This document shows positions 21,440-30,623 of a stretch of DNA of 64,000 nucleotides, in pieces. Position 1 is the stretch's first letter. Each line of letters begins with the position of its first letter. The notes beneath the pieces are model-generated. The model searched no databases. It was not told the origin of the DNA and saw only the letters and a list, made by a program, of their open reading frames with translations. Made by a program: the position numbers and the translations under genes. The DNA lies in contig CP079215.1 in assembly GCA_019316985.1 (NCBI GenBank), positions 4,402,001 through 4,466,000 of the forward strand. The letters are read 5' to 3'. The DNA is from Paraniabella defluvii (GTDB lineage: Bacteria; Bacteroidota; Bacteroidia; Chitinophagales; Chitinophagaceae).

Positions 21440-21751
21440 CTTTACTATCGCCGAAGACATCATCATTACCATTCGAGAATGGTATGGTGAAATCGCCAAA
21501 TATCGGGTGGCTTCGTACAAAATTCTTAAAATAAGCTAAGGGATAATGGCGAACTAATGGCAATTAAACAGTTGAGAATTTGGGCAGTGTGATTTTTATA
21601 TTTAGTGAAAATTTCGTATATTGAAGAGTTGACTGATTTAATTTGCGCGTCGCAATACGGAATGGTTCTGTAGATAATATGCAATAATAATGGAGCCAAA
21701 ACCATGTATTAATAATGCACTTTAACTGAAGGAAATAATAAAATACGTTAA
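21440..21751. other. Gene-free spacer after the RiPP cluster
   Basis: A run of about 100 bases from 21445 is open in more than one frame but has no start, domain or continuation, and may be a gene remnant. The rest is AT-rich and holds no recognisable element; the promoter for the metallophosphoesterase gene is presumably here. Confidence 0.4.
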
Positions 21752-22515
21752 ATGAAGACTTTTGTAATGGGCGACCTGCATGGAGCTTACAAGGCATTGG
21801 ACCAGTGCTTGCTTCGTTGTGGTTTTGACCCTGTAAACGATACTCTTATCCAGTTAGGTGATGTATGCGACGGTCATAGTGAAGTTTACGAGTGCGTGGA
21901 GGTGTTGATAAATATCTCCAACCTGGTTGCGATCAAGGGCAATCATGATGTATGGTTTCAAGAGTTTCTCGAAACAGATTTTCATCCTGTGTACTGGATT
22001 TACGGTGGAGTGGGAACGATCAGATCCTATTTGAATCATGCGGGTAAACCTGGTATGTTCCGTTCTTCCGGCAGCGGTTATAAGACGGCACTGGAATCTT
22101 CAAATATCCCACAAGCCATAAAGATTTTTTTGCAGCCCAAAGACTATATTATATCGATGATCAAAGTCGCTGTTTTGTTCATGGAGGATTCAAAAATGAG
22201 CTTGCTTTTGATAAACAGCGCGAACAGGATTTCTATTGGAACAGAAATCTTTGGGAAGCGGCAATTACGAAAAGCCTATCTCAGCCTGATGACTGTGGAA
22301 ATGAAAGATATATCACAATACCGGAATTTAAAGAAATCTACCTGGGCCATACACCAACCTTAAGATGGGGATTGAACCAACCCTTGAATGCCTTTAATAT
22401 CTGGAACCTGGATACTGGGGCTGGCAGTTCCGGTAGGTTAACGATTATGGACGTGGATACAAAAGAATACTGGCAATCAGATCCCTTAAACGAGCTGTAT
22501 CCTGAAAAAGTCTGA
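21752..22515 (+). CDS. Calcineurin-like metallophosphoesterase, frameshifted
   Basis: The family's metal-binding motifs are visible in order: GDLHGAY (residues 7-13), LIQLGDVCDGHSE (about 33-45) and AIKGNHDVWFQEF (about 66-78), followed downstream by CFVHGGF and IYLGHTPTLRWG with the C-terminal His ligands. Length of about 254 residues is typical of PPP-like bacterial serine/threonine or dinucleotide phosphatases. One or two bases are missing near 22110-22150, after which the frame carries the second half. It stands alone after the RiPP cluster. The substrate cannot be inferred. Confidence 0.85.
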
Positions 22516-22613
22516 AGATAGCCATCAGCTGATAACAAAAAAATCTATCCCCATCATTATTTCAAGGTTTAGGGCAAGTAGTAGTTGTAGTTGTTGATAG
22601 GGAAGATTCTAAT

Positions 22614-22883
22614 TTACTTTGTCTCAAACCTGGAACGTATAGCATTTACTATCTCATCAAGGTATGCTCCTAAGATGGTCTCTCGATATGCTCCTATTTT
22701 CTGAATTTGAATTGCCCAATATCCCAACTCATCATGCCACCATACGATTCCTTGAAAATCAAAGTCTGGATACCTGGAAAAATAAGTAGTATGCTTAATC
22801 TTATCGGCAATTTCAAGATTGATGTTCCCATCAAAATCGATTATGGTGTCGTCGTAAGGTAGTTCAATAAAATGGACAGGCAC
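22614..22883 (-). CDS. Hypothetical protein, 89 residues
   Basis: An intact acidic, aromatic-rich small protein (MPVHFIELPYDDTIIDFDGN, later WWHDELGYWAIQ). I do not recognise the family. It begins 21 bases after the upstream minus-strand gene, so the two look like a pair, possibly a toxin-antitoxin-like or small accessory module; nothing in the sequence proves that. Confidence 0.6.
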   Translation of the reverse strand: MPVHFIELPYDDTIIDFDGNINLEIADKIKHTTYFSRYPDFDFQGIVWWHDELGYWAIQIQKIGAYRETILGAYLDEIVNAIRSRFETK

Positions 22884-22903
22884 TTTAATTTGTTTGGTGT
22901 TTA

Positions 22904-23195
22904 TTATTCCCGCCGGTAGATCAGCAGCAAAAAGTTTTCCCTGATCGCTATTATGTTTTTTAGATTGTCTGGAAAATATTCCAAAATCATTTGAATGTTT
23001 TCCTGCTTATTGGCAGGCAATAATTCAATCCGGGAGTAATCCAATTGTAAAGCGCAATGATTTCGCGCCATTCAAAACTATCACTACCCTGCTCTTTGAG
23101 GAGATAGGATTTTTATCAAGACCCAGCACGTCTGCTGCTGCTTGCTAATTGAGTTCTAAAATTTCTCGGATGATCTTAATTGCTGGAGCAGACAT
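22904..23195 (-). CDS. Small hypothetical protein with possible helix-turn-helix start, frameshifted
   Basis: It begins MSAPAIKIIREILELN, followed by AAADVLGLDK, a pattern like the start of XRE-type helix-turn-helix proteins. After one or two frame changes it continues with EWREIIALYNWITPGLN and NIQMILEYFPDNLKNI, and ends RENFLLLIYRRE. Total length would be about 97 residues. Assignment is uncertain because no single long frame supports it, but codon flow and the short gap to the next gene favour a real gene. Confidence 0.45.
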
Positions 23196-23298
23196 TACTA
23201 TCAATTGAGTGGCGAAAGTATAGTTTTTGGTTGTACAAGACGTGTAAAGTTCCCTTCAGATATGATGAGGGGATTTAACCTACCATATATATAACAAA

Positions 23299-23328
23299 AA
23301 AAAGGAAGGATTGTCCACCTTCCTTTTT
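23299..23328 (-). terminator. Terminator of the HU gene
   Basis: An 11-bp perfect stem (AAAAAGGAAGG / CCTTCCTTTTT) lies 10 bases past the HU stop on the minus strand, followed by a T tract there. It also reads as a terminator on the plus strand. Confidence 0.8.
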
Positions 23329-23337
23329 GTTCATTTC

Positions 23338-23627
23338 TTATTTCGCTGGCTTTGCCTTGGCTACAACTTCGGATAAAGTCTTTCCTGCTTTAAACTTGGG
23401 AAGTTTCTTTGCCTTTATTTTCAAAGCTTCCCCGGTAGCAGGGTTTCTGCCGGTGCGGGCTGCTCTTTGTGCAACAGAAAAAGTACCGAAGCCGACAAGC
23501 GTTACCGGTTCACTTTTTTAAGAGATGCGGTGATTGCGCCGGTAACACTGTTAAGCGCTTTTTCGGCAACTGCTTTGGAGATGTCTGCTTCTTTGGCAAC
23601 AATTTCAATAAGTTCTGCTTTGTTCAT
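23338..23627 (-). CDS. hup: HU family DNA-binding protein, one frameshift
   Basis: The N-terminus [20 protein letters not shown] and the DNA-binding arm signature [18 protein letters not shown] are diagnostic of HU. One A is missing in the A run at about 23520 (ASLKK then SEPVTLV). Restored length is 96 residues with an Ala/Lys tail (VAKAKPAK). HU bends and compacts DNA and often assists excision or transfer of mobile elements. Its placement within the element suggests an accessory architectural role, though it could replace or supplement the host copy. Confidence 0.88.
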
Positions 23628-23993
23628 GTTGGATAAATTAGTAGTTATTAAAACACAATAATACAAAAAGGAAACGGCTTTAGCTATTGACCTGTTATCC
23701 TCTTTAGTATGTTGTTTTACTTAATATAAGGGAGTGACACTACAACAAGACACACCGGCAGTAATAATTCACCATGATGTAAAGTTGGGAGAGTGGTTAA
23801 TTTAAGATTATTCATTTAGGTTATCTAATTGAACCATAAAAGATATCCCTGGATATAAATAGTACTAATCAATCATAAAATAGGGATATCGTATATCCCG
23901 CTAAAAAACTCCGCAACCTGTTTGGTAAATGCTACCGGAGCCACATGCTGAGGCTTTTGCATTTAACCAAAGTGGTTGCTCCATTTCTCCGGC
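23628..23993. other. Gene-free AT-rich spacer
   Basis: This stretch lies between HU and the end of the PRTRC operon. It contains only short inverted repeats (around GGGATATCGTATATCCC at 23883-23899) and no gene I can support. It should include the HU promoter. Confidence 0.4.
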
Positions 23994-24036
23994 GCAAAAA
24001 GACGCTCCCGCCTGATAGGAAGGGAGTGTCTTTTGC
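23994..24036 (-). terminator. Terminator of the PRTRC operon
   Basis: GCAAAAAGACGCTCCC (23994-24009) pairs with GGGAGTGTCTTTTGC (24022-24036), a 15-bp stem with one bulged base and one G-U pair. It lies 17 bases past the last stop of the minus-strand operon. Confidence 0.7.
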
Positions 24037-24052
24037 GGTCCGTACCTGGCTG

Positions 24053-24858
24053 TCAGGTTATGGGGATGGGCTGTGTGCGGAATTCCCCGATATTGTGGAA
24101 AAAGCCTCTGTACTGCGTAAATCCATTACGCAGTAGGCTCCATAAAAGGGAACAACCCATTTGTGCAAGCGAGCCATTTATATACAGGTCTTGTTTTTCC
24201 AATGCTTCGGCTAAACTACAACTGGGTGTGTCATCCTTGGCTTCGGATTGTCGAAGTAATTCCCGGAATTCCTCCGTAACAAAAGGTAATATTTCCGTTG
24301 TTTTATATTTTTTTGAACTGGGTTGACTAATCTTTCCGATAGTAGCAAGCAACACCTGTCCTGTGTATTGACTGTTACCATAATCCAACCAATATTTAGG
24401 TTGATCCCTGTAGGAATGACCTTTGTTTACTTGCTTAAGAATAGCAGCAATATTAAACCTTCCTTGTACACTGTCCACGCAGGTGATATAAATATTAGCG
24501 TAGATATTTTCGGGCAGTTCTTTTTAGCGTTTTTTTCAAATTTTACGGTTTCGGCTTTCCAGTTTACACCTGACCAACGGTTGGCCCGGTTGATCAGGGC
24601 AACTGATTTATACAATCCAATTTCGCATTCGGCAAACCGTTGCCTTCCGATATTGGCAGGAGTAACCCTGTCATCATCCCACAAACGTACGTCAAAACCG
24701 GGATGTTCCAGTTCAATTAAAGAATGATTCATTTCCACAAGAGCAGTCAGTACTTTAGAACCTGTGCCACCTGCACCGATAAGGTTAACGGTTATGGGAT
24801 TAGTAGGAGTGATTAACTCATTATCTGTAAAATGTACTTTTAATTTGGATGTGTTCAT
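24053..24858 (-). CDS. PRTRC system ThiF family protein, one frameshift
   Basis: The N-terminal half has the ThiF/E1-like nucleotide-binding motif VNLIGAGGTGSKVLTALVEM followed by RLWDDDRVTPANIGRQRF, as in the ThiF-family member of the PRTRC system. The frame breaks near 24490 and resumes as ITCVDSVQGRFNIAAILKQV, ending at 24053; total about 268 residues. ThiF-like enzymes adenylate C-termini of small proteins; in PRTRC the partner is unknown. The ATG overlaps the stop of the preceding protein B gene (ATGA), so it is the last cistron of the operon. Confidence 0.85.
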
Positions 24859-25566
24859 TTGATTAAATTTTTAAGTGATTTATTATTTGGTTTTAAAATG
24901 TCCATCGGGAAATCTTTGTTTGTGTTAACAAGGCTTTCCCACAAAAGGACACAGTTACCTTCAATCGGGTTATGCTTTTCCATTAAATGACTGAAATAAC
25001 TACCGAAAAAATAAGTTTCCCATGCATGGATAAAGGCTTCAAGGCAGTTGGTTTGTTTGACCTGTATATCTACTGTTCCCATGCAGACATCCCCGCTAGG
25101 GTATATATTAAAGAAAAGGAGCGTAATATAGTTTAGTGTCTTTGGTGGGCCGTCGGTTAGTGCGCAATGCAAAAATGCTGATTGATTGTCTGTCCGCTAC
25201 CCACAACATAGGAGGTACAGAAGCTGTGCCGTTTGGTATACCGAGCTTTTGGGTAAAATAAAGTTCCCTGCGCTGTGCTTTGGTAAACCACATGGCTTTT
25301 CCTTTTGGGCATCAACGTAAAGGACACTGCTGTTTAAAATCCTCTTGATCGCAGGAAATGCCCTTTTGCTGCATTTGAATTTTCAATGCTTTTGCAAGAT
25401 GGTCAGCTTCTCTTACCGTTAGTGGATGGGCATTAATAGGATTGCCATTTTCATCTATATCAAAATGCTCTACATAGGTTTCCACACCCCGCTTATCGTT
25501 TTGATAAAATACTAGAGCAGATTTTGGATAAAAGAAGTTTTCAAATTCATGGGTTAAGTCTTTCAT
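24855..25566 (-). CDS. PRTRC system protein B, frameshifted
   Basis: Three segments in different frames join into one protein of about 237 residues matching PRTRC protein B: an N-terminus MKDLTHEFENFFYPKSALV with INAHPLTVREADHLAKAL, then WFTKAQRRELYFTQKLGI, then APFLNIYPSGDVCMGTVDI and FIHAWETYFFGSYFSHL. Breaks fall near 25320 and 25115-25150. PRTRC genes travel together on plasmids and conjugative elements and are thought to serve DNA processing or maintenance. The stop overlaps the ThiF start, and the start overlaps the protein F end by 20 bases. Confidence 0.85.
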
Positions 25567-26469
25567 ATTCGTATAATAAAGTGGTTAATTCATCGATGAT
25601 GGTAAATATTCGTTGTTCAAAGTCAAAATCGTTGTTAGCAATCTTCCGATGATCCAATGGTTGATAGATTACAGGCTCTTCAATAAAGCTATACTCCTGT
25701 AGGTCATTATTGATTAAATCGATCAGCAGATCAGCCAGCCAACCACTACCCGATGCGTAAAAAGAAATGTATTTCTCCAAAGTGATCGCATAGTTATCGC
25801 CGTCATCTTCGCACAGTTCGGCAGTTTTAAACTTATTATCCAGAGGCATCGTTGGAAATTCCCGGTAAAGATCAAGGGTCTTTTGGGCTACCTGCCAACA
25901 CCGATCACCAAACTGATCGTTACTGTTAAATTGATTTAGCCGATCTTCGAAGCTGGTGAGATTTTCAGCATTCAACAATTCGCTTTCTATAATGTCACCA
26001 ACTTTTTTTGCCTCTTCAAACTCTGCTAAAAGTTCAGGGTTGGGTTCAACTTCTTCTTCTTCGTGCATTTGCATTAGCATATCATACATATAACACAGGT
26101 AAGAACTTTCCTGACGGTAATAAGGAATGTTCGCTATCTTATACAAATAAGTGCATACCGAAACTAACAATAAGGCTGTGTTTTTAGTTTGTGGCTGTTC
26201 AGCATCCGGTATAAAGGTGCTACAGGAATATAATAAAGCGTACAGCCAGTATCATACCTTTGCTCTGTTGCAAAAAAGTGCTTCCCCGTTATGCATCAAC
26301 CGGATTTCCTGCCAGTCAATTTTTTTGCTTTTAACTGCTCTTTTATATCCGATAAAGTCCATGAGATATTGTAAGGAAATGCATGAGATGGTGAAGGCTT
26401 AGGCTGAATACCGTAACGATCAGCGAGTTGGGAAAGGGACTTATAAAAATCCCTTTCCAGTTTTACCAT
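25547..26469 (-). CDS. PRTRC system protein F, frameshifted
   Basis: The intact C-terminal 200 residues begin CTYLYKIANIPYYRQESSYL and include a Glu-rich patch. Upstream frames continue the protein with SWTLSDIKEQLKAKK, LMHNGEALFCNRA and TLYYIPVAPLYRMLNSHKLK, which together read like the PRTRC F family. The most likely start is ATG at 26469 (MVKLERDFYKSLSQLADRYG), giving about 307 residues. At least three bases are missing between 26170 and 26340. The function is unknown; it sits between C and B in the usual PRTRC order. Confidence 0.75.
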
Positions 26470-26525
26470 ATTCTTACATCCCTGTACCGCTTCAGAAATA
26501 GCTATGCTACAGGAAAACGATGCTC

Positions 26526-26696
26526 TCAAAAAGCATGGGTAGCATCGTCACGGGTACTGATCTGCACTTGTCTTTTGTATTTCTGCTGCATCTTTTCTGC
26601 GCTTCATCGTGTTGGCAAACTCCCTAACTGTTTGAGCAGTTGTTGTTGCTTGGCATCTTTGGGCAACTTTATTATACCCTTTATATCTTGTTGCAT
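26526..26696 (-). CDS. Small basic hypothetical protein of the PRTRC operon
   Basis: It starts MQQDIKGIIKLPKDAKQQQL and, allowing two compensating frame errors around 26608-26625, continues as KMQQKYKRQVQISTRDDATH. It is about 57-60 residues, Lys/Gln-rich and probably helical. It lies between PRTRC C and F, in the operon direction. No family recognised; it could instead be the N-terminus of the protein F gene if a further base is missing near 26527. Confidence 0.45.
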
Positions 26697-26721
26697 AATT
26701 CATAGTTTTAATATTTTGAGA

Positions 26722-26940
26722 TTAACCTTTTGTTCCCATTACACTTTCAAATCGGTACTGTACCGTATCATCTTTGATTACAGGAGCAGATATTTTGGCG
26801 GTAGTTAGAATAGGATAGGTACTTGAATAATGATTAAGCACCGCCTGTACACTCCAAGTGGGGTCAAGATCGGATAATGTTATTTCCTGATCTTTGTCTT
26901 TAAATAAGAATACCCGTTCTAATGCTGTTGTTAATAACAT
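26722..26940 (-). CDS. PRTRC system protein C
   Basis: An intact 72-residue protein: ALERVFLFKDKDQEITLSDL, then SVQAVLNHYSSTYPILTTAK and VIKDDTVQYRFES. Size and sequence match the PRTRC C family, which resembles a small ubiquitin-like or MoaD-like fold partner of the ThiF-type protein in the same system. It lies 32 bases after the protein E stop. This is one of the few operon genes with no frame error, so it is a good anchor for naming the system. Confidence 0.88.
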   Translation of the reverse strand: MLLTTALERVFLFKDKDQEITLSDLDPTWSVQAVLNHYSSTYPILTTAKISAPVIKDDTVQYRFESVMGTKG

Positions 26941-26972
26941 AGTATAATATTTTATAAGTGTTTACGATAAGT

Positions 26973-27494
26973 TTACTCTGATTCAAAAAGGCTCGGTGCA
27001 GAAAATTTGTCGGAAAGTTCCTTCCTGCGTTTGCGCAGGGTTTCGGCATGTTCAGGATAGTCGGTTGGTTCAGGTACTTTTACCCAGGCATCACGGAATT
27101 TGCCTTCTTTTTCCAATTCATCAGCCTTAGCCATCGCTTCTTTAAATTTTTGTCTTTGGATTCCTGCTCTTTCTTCTGTTTGTCTGATTTTTCCTTTTCC
27201 ATTGCTGAATGTTTTTGGCTGTTTCCAGTTGCTTCATAAAGGATTCCATATTGACCATTAAACCGGATGCGGATTGCATGGGCGTAGTGATCTGCTGAAA
27301 AAATCCGTTATCCATTTCTTCGGCTGAGCCTCTTAAATTCAGCGGGGTATCAGGTTCTTGGCTTTATCTCCGCATCCGTTATTTTGCAGAATAAGGGAAA
27401 CAATTAAATTATTGTCCGCACCTTTGGAGATTGTTATTTGCAGATCGCCTGAAAGATTCAGGTCTGCTATTTGTTTAAAAAAATTAGCTTCCAT
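26973..27494 (-). CDS. PRTRC system protein E, frameshifted
   Basis: The start MEANFFKQIADLNLSGDLQI followed by TISKGADNNLIVSLILQNNG matches the PRTRC E family, a short beta-rich N-terminal domain with a charged helical tail. Two or more bases are missing in the middle (27160-27360). The C-terminus ends KELSDKFSAPSLFESE at a TAA at 26973-26975. The start lies within the last codons of the preceding gene (11-base overlap). Confidence 0.75.
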
Positions 27495-27845
27495 AGTTTT
27501 CTCTTTTTAAGATGATTAATTCGTTAATAGATTCTTCTGGGAATCCATAATCTTTCAGTTTCTTTTCGTAATCAGTAATAATATCATTGAACTCTTTTTG
27601 TCCTTCAGCTCCGGTATATGTCAGCGTATCTAATTTTCCCGCTTTCGTGGCTTCTTGAATATCCGTAGCCTGTTTTTAGCACGCTGGCGTTGCGAGGTTA
27701 GCCGTCTTCCTTTCAGGTTCCAATCAAAATGCTTTTTAAGCATATCATGATAAATACCTGCCTCGTTGAATTTGTTTTTCCTGTTATATTCTACAAAGCG
27801 GTTGTAACACCAGTCTGTAAAGTCGTTTAAAGTTTCGTAGGCCAT
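27484..27845 (-). CDS. Hypothetical protein, 120 residues, one frameshift
   Basis: It begins MAYETLNDFTDWCYNRFVEY with AGIYHDMLKKHFDWNLKGRR, then after a missing base near 27672 continues as QATDIQEATKAGKLDTLTYT and ends SINELIILKRENYGS. It is mostly helical and charged. It overlaps the PRTRC E start, so it is part of the same operon. I know of similar anonymous proteins beside PRTRC genes but cannot assign a function. Confidence 0.6.
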
Positions 27846-27887
27846 TTCAAATTTGTTTTAGTGGTTAGAATGCGTGTGTCTCATACT

Positions 27888-28100
27888 TTATACTTTTAAA
27901 AGTGGTTTCTTTATACTTTGATTATAGTTGATTTTGTAACCATTGGTTTCAACAATGCCTTCCATAAGATTACGAGCCTGACAAGCGTCCCAATCGTCAC
28001 TCGCCGTCATATTTAAATAGTGTAGGCGTTCAAATTGCTTTACGATTTGAGCTAATATGCTCAATGCTTTATAGTCTGTTCTATCTGCGAGGTTGCTCAT
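27888..28100 (-). CDS. Hypothetical protein, 70 residues
   Basis: An intact small helical protein (MSNLADRTDYKALSILAQIV, later YLNMTASDDWDACQARNLME). Its start overlaps the end of the upstream gene by 20 bases, so the pair is probably coupled. No family recognised. Confidence 0.6.
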   Translation of the reverse strand: MSNLADRTDYKALSILAQIVKQFERLHYLNMTASDDWDACQARNLMEGIVETNGYKINYNQSIKKPLLKV

Positions 28101-28278
28101 TTTGCGTGGAATTTAGGGTTAGTAGTTTTTCGTATATATCACGCCAATATACCTGTCTTTGTTTGTCACTTTCTACTGGCGGTATATGGTAGGCATCTTT
28201 AAAATATTCTGTCTCCTCAATGGCTTTATCAAGGTTGGTTATTTCTATTTCACAACCGTTTAAGTCTACTATTTTCAT
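28081..28278 (-). CDS. Hypothetical protein, 65 residues
   Basis: An intact small acidic protein starting MKIVDLNGCEIEITNLDKAI and continuing YWRDIYEKLLTLNS. The opening resembles short anonymous proteins common in Bacteroidota mobile-element operons. It is co-oriented with the ssb-PRTRC operon and overlaps the next gene. Confidence 0.6.
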   Translation of the reverse strand: MKIVDLNGCEIEITNLDKAIEETEYFKDAYHIPPVESDKQRQVYWRDIYEKLLTLNSTQNEQPRR

Positions 28279-28295
28279 TGCGTCTGATTTAAGTA

Positions 28296-28500
28296 TTATG
28301 AGTTCGATGTTTCTCCGGTATATACTCCATTTTCATAGTAGCCTATAAGCATTTCCCAAAGCCTTATCAGACTGTTAGTATCTGCATAGAAATGCTCGGT
28401 TCTGTTGCAGTAAATGATGTATCGCTTCATCTTTGTGTTGGTTTTCAAGACTTTTGTCTTTGGCCATTTTTTTCACTTCCTCTAATATTTTTGCTTTCAT
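28296..28500 (-). CDS. Hypothetical protein, about 68 residues, one frameshift
   Basis: It starts MKAKILEEVKKMAKDKSLEN and, after one missing base near 28385, continues SLIRLWEMLIGYYENGVYTG to a TAA at 28296-28298. The helical N-terminus is followed by an aromatic segment. Same operon orientation; no family recognised. Confidence 0.5.
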
Positions 28501-28527
28501 ATCTCGTGGTTTTTTGTTGCTATTCTT

Positions 28528-28740
28528 TTAACTTTCTATATTTTGCCAAACCTGTTCAGCAATAAGAGATACCAATTGTTCAGATATTGCTTCTAATTCC
28601 ATTATCTGAATAGGGTCGATGTCTCCACTCTTAGTCTTTGCTCTTTTATGCAGTTTTCGAAAGAGTTTATCTATGGTTTTTGCTAGGTTTTTCTCTACAA
28701 TAGCAATCAACTGTTTCTTACTTTTTATTCGTTTTTTCAT
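28528..28740 (-). CDS. Hypothetical protein, 70 residues
   Basis: An intact, very basic N-terminus (MKKRIKSKKQLIAIVEKNLA) is followed by an amphipathic helical region (QIMELEAISEQLVSLIAEQV). It could be a small DNA- or RNA-binding or anti-restriction type protein by composition and position in the leading-region-like operon, but this is a guess from context only. Confidence 0.55.
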   Translation of the reverse strand: MKKRIKSKKQLIAIVEKNLAKTIDKLFRKLHKRAKTKSGDIDPIQIMELEAISEQLVSLIAEQVWQNIES

Positions 28741-28797
28741 ATAGCAACATGTTTAGTAATCAAGGCTACCACCCTAAAGGCAGTAGCCTTTGGTTAA

Positions 28798-29870
28798 TTA
28801 ATTCACATTAAATACATCCATTCCGATTCGTTCAAAGTCGCTACACAGTTCAAAAGCCTTTTGTGTTCTTTTCTGTGCTGTGCCACCCATTACAATGGAA
28901 TCCAGTTTCTTTTCATCGGTTTTGTAACTGCACACATTTTGATAATAACCCGTTACGGCATTATAAGCCCCGAATAATGTACCTTTGGTAGTGTCCATCT
29001 GTTGGGTGTCGCTCATCATAGCGTATGCAAAAGCATCGTCAACTGTATTTTTAAACACGGTGGATAGTTCATTTTCTGCGCCTTTCTTAATCAGGTCATG
29101 GGTTTCTTTGTTCGGACAAAGTGCTAATTGAATCAGCTTTTTTACTTCCCTGTCCGTAACGCTTACTTTTGCCCATTGGTTAAATATGTCTTCTAACTGC
29201 TTACTTAGCTTGTTAGCCATACCCATTAATTTATGGGCATCTTCTAAACGTTGTGGCGCTCCGGCTGTATGTTTAATGCGTACTACATTACTCATATTAC
29301 GGAGTGAAGCGTTAAGGGTGTTTTGGCAAACTATCCTAATGGGTGTAAAGGCTGCAGTAATGCTTCCGCTACCATCGTGTGAAGTAGTAAGAAATAAATA
29401 CTTTTCGGTAACATCATCGCCATTGCCCACACGTATATAGTCAGGTAATTTTGCAGTAATAAATATCCGCTCACCGTTGCCCAATGCTCCGGCTGTTTCG
29501 TAAAGGATACCGTCGTCACCGCCTACAATAGCGTCGAAAAAGTAAAGGCTTCACGGTTTTGTACGATGTGATAATCTTTGCCTACTACACCGAGTACGGT
29601 ATTGTTGTCTGTTCTTAGTGTGGCAAACTGGTCTGGGATCAGTATGTTGTCAGCTTCTACAATTTCACCGCCATTGCCAATGGTCATTGCTCGTCCTTGC
29701 GTAAACAATGGAGCTTTTATTACTTCGTAATCTAATCCCGCATGTTTTATAGCCTCTGCGCTGGTGGGATAGTTTTCGACAATTTGCCCTAGCCCGTGCC
29801 ATGCCTTTTCCTTAACGCTGAAAAATGAATACAGTCCTGTTTGTTTGTTGAAATTTAGATTGTGTGCCAT
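28798..29870 (-). CDS. DUF932 domain (phage/plasmid-like) protein, one frameshift
   Basis: The start MAHNLNFNKQTGLYSFFSVK with AWHGLGQIVENYPTSAEAIK and the core VGKDYHIVQNREAFTF are diagnostic of the DUF932 phage/plasmid-like family. A base is missing at about 29525, after which DGILYETAGALGNGERIFIT continues to a normal C-terminus. Rejoined length is about 357 residues. These proteins are common next to ssb and PRTRC genes on plasmids and conjugative elements; the biochemical role is not established. It lies 44 bases downstream of ssb. Confidence 0.88.
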
Positions 29871-29914
29871 AATAAATTGATTTAAGAGATTTTGAGATTT
29901 GTTTTTTTTGTAGG

Positions 29915-30307
29915 TTAAAATGGTAGATCGTCCTTTATTGCTGTTTCCGTTATGTGGTTACTTTCTGGTTGGTCAGTTGCGTGTACCGTTTCGGCTCTTT
30001 TTCCTCCTGCAAGCGGTTTGATGTCGGATGTATGAAAATTCAAACTAGCCTTTGGTTCTCCGTCTTTGCCTACCCAAGCTCTCGTGCTTACCCTGCCAAT
30101 CAGTTCCACCAGTAGCCCCTTTGTAAGCATTTTCTCGACTTTGGTGGTTTTCCAATAGGAGCACTCGAAATAGGCTGTTTGCTCTACTCGTTCGCCCTGT
30201 TTGGTTTTGTAGTTGTCGTTTACTGCTACAGAAAAATTTACTACCTGTTTGCCGTTTAATATCGTGCGTACCTGCGCATCTCTTGTCAGTCTTCCGATGA
30301 TGTTCAT
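29915..30307 (-). CDS. ssb: Single-stranded DNA-binding protein
   Basis: An intact 130-residue SSB with the OB-fold start MNIIGRLTRDAQVR, the VNFSVAVNDNYKTK strand, ECSYWKTTKVEKMLTKG, and the acidic C-terminal tip DDLPF used to recruit partner proteins. I chose the ATG at 30307 because it starts exactly at the conserved SSB N-terminus. As first gene of the minus-strand operon it would coat the incoming single strand after conjugation. A large dyad lies 140 bases upstream and may control it. Confidence 0.93.
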   Translation of the reverse strand: MNIIGRLTRDAQVRTILNGKQVVNFSVAVNDNYKTKQGERVEQTAYFECSYWKTTKVEKMLTKGLLVELIGRVSTRAWVGKDGEPKASLNFHTSDIKPLAGGKRAETVHATDQPESNHITETAIKDDLPF

Positions 30308-30446
30308 AATCGTTGTTTTTAGAGTGATTGATTTTTTGAAAACATTTTTTATTCGGCAATGAGAGGAGGTGTGAAGTTTTTGTTTCAACCTTATTTTCGT
30401 TCCTGATATGTGTTCCCATTGCTGACATTTTTTTATTCGTATAAAG

Positions 30447-30623
30447 AGCCGGAGTATGCTTGGTTTCGTTTCAAGAGCATTAAAGGTTCGTGTTTAGCAG
30501 GCACAAGGTTTTTGAAAAATTTTCACCCGGGAAAAATTTTTCAAAAACTTGCATGACCTTTTGCCTGCGTTAAGAACACGGAAATACCTTTGCTCTTGTA
30601 ATGAAATCAATAAGCATACAGGC
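30447..30623. repeat. Large imperfect palindrome upstream of the ssb operon
   Basis: The centre is a 15-bp perfect inverted repeat (30509-30523 with 30533-30547, TTTTTGAAAAATTTT and its complement) around CACCCGGGA. Symmetry continues outward with gaps: GCAGGC (near 30498) with GCCTGC, CGTGTT with AACACG, CAAGAGCA with TGCTCTTG, and GTATGCTT (30454-30461) with AAGCATAC (30612-30619). The whole spans about 177 bases, non-coding, directly upstream of ssb. It could fold on single-stranded DNA into a long hairpin, as leading-region single-strand promoters or transfer origins do. It could also be a plasmid-like replication or partition site. Confidence 0.7.

Noticed and set aside
23327..23661. Two plus-strand frames over the HU gene
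   Set aside because: They are antisense shadows of HU, whose minus-strand sequence is unmistakable.
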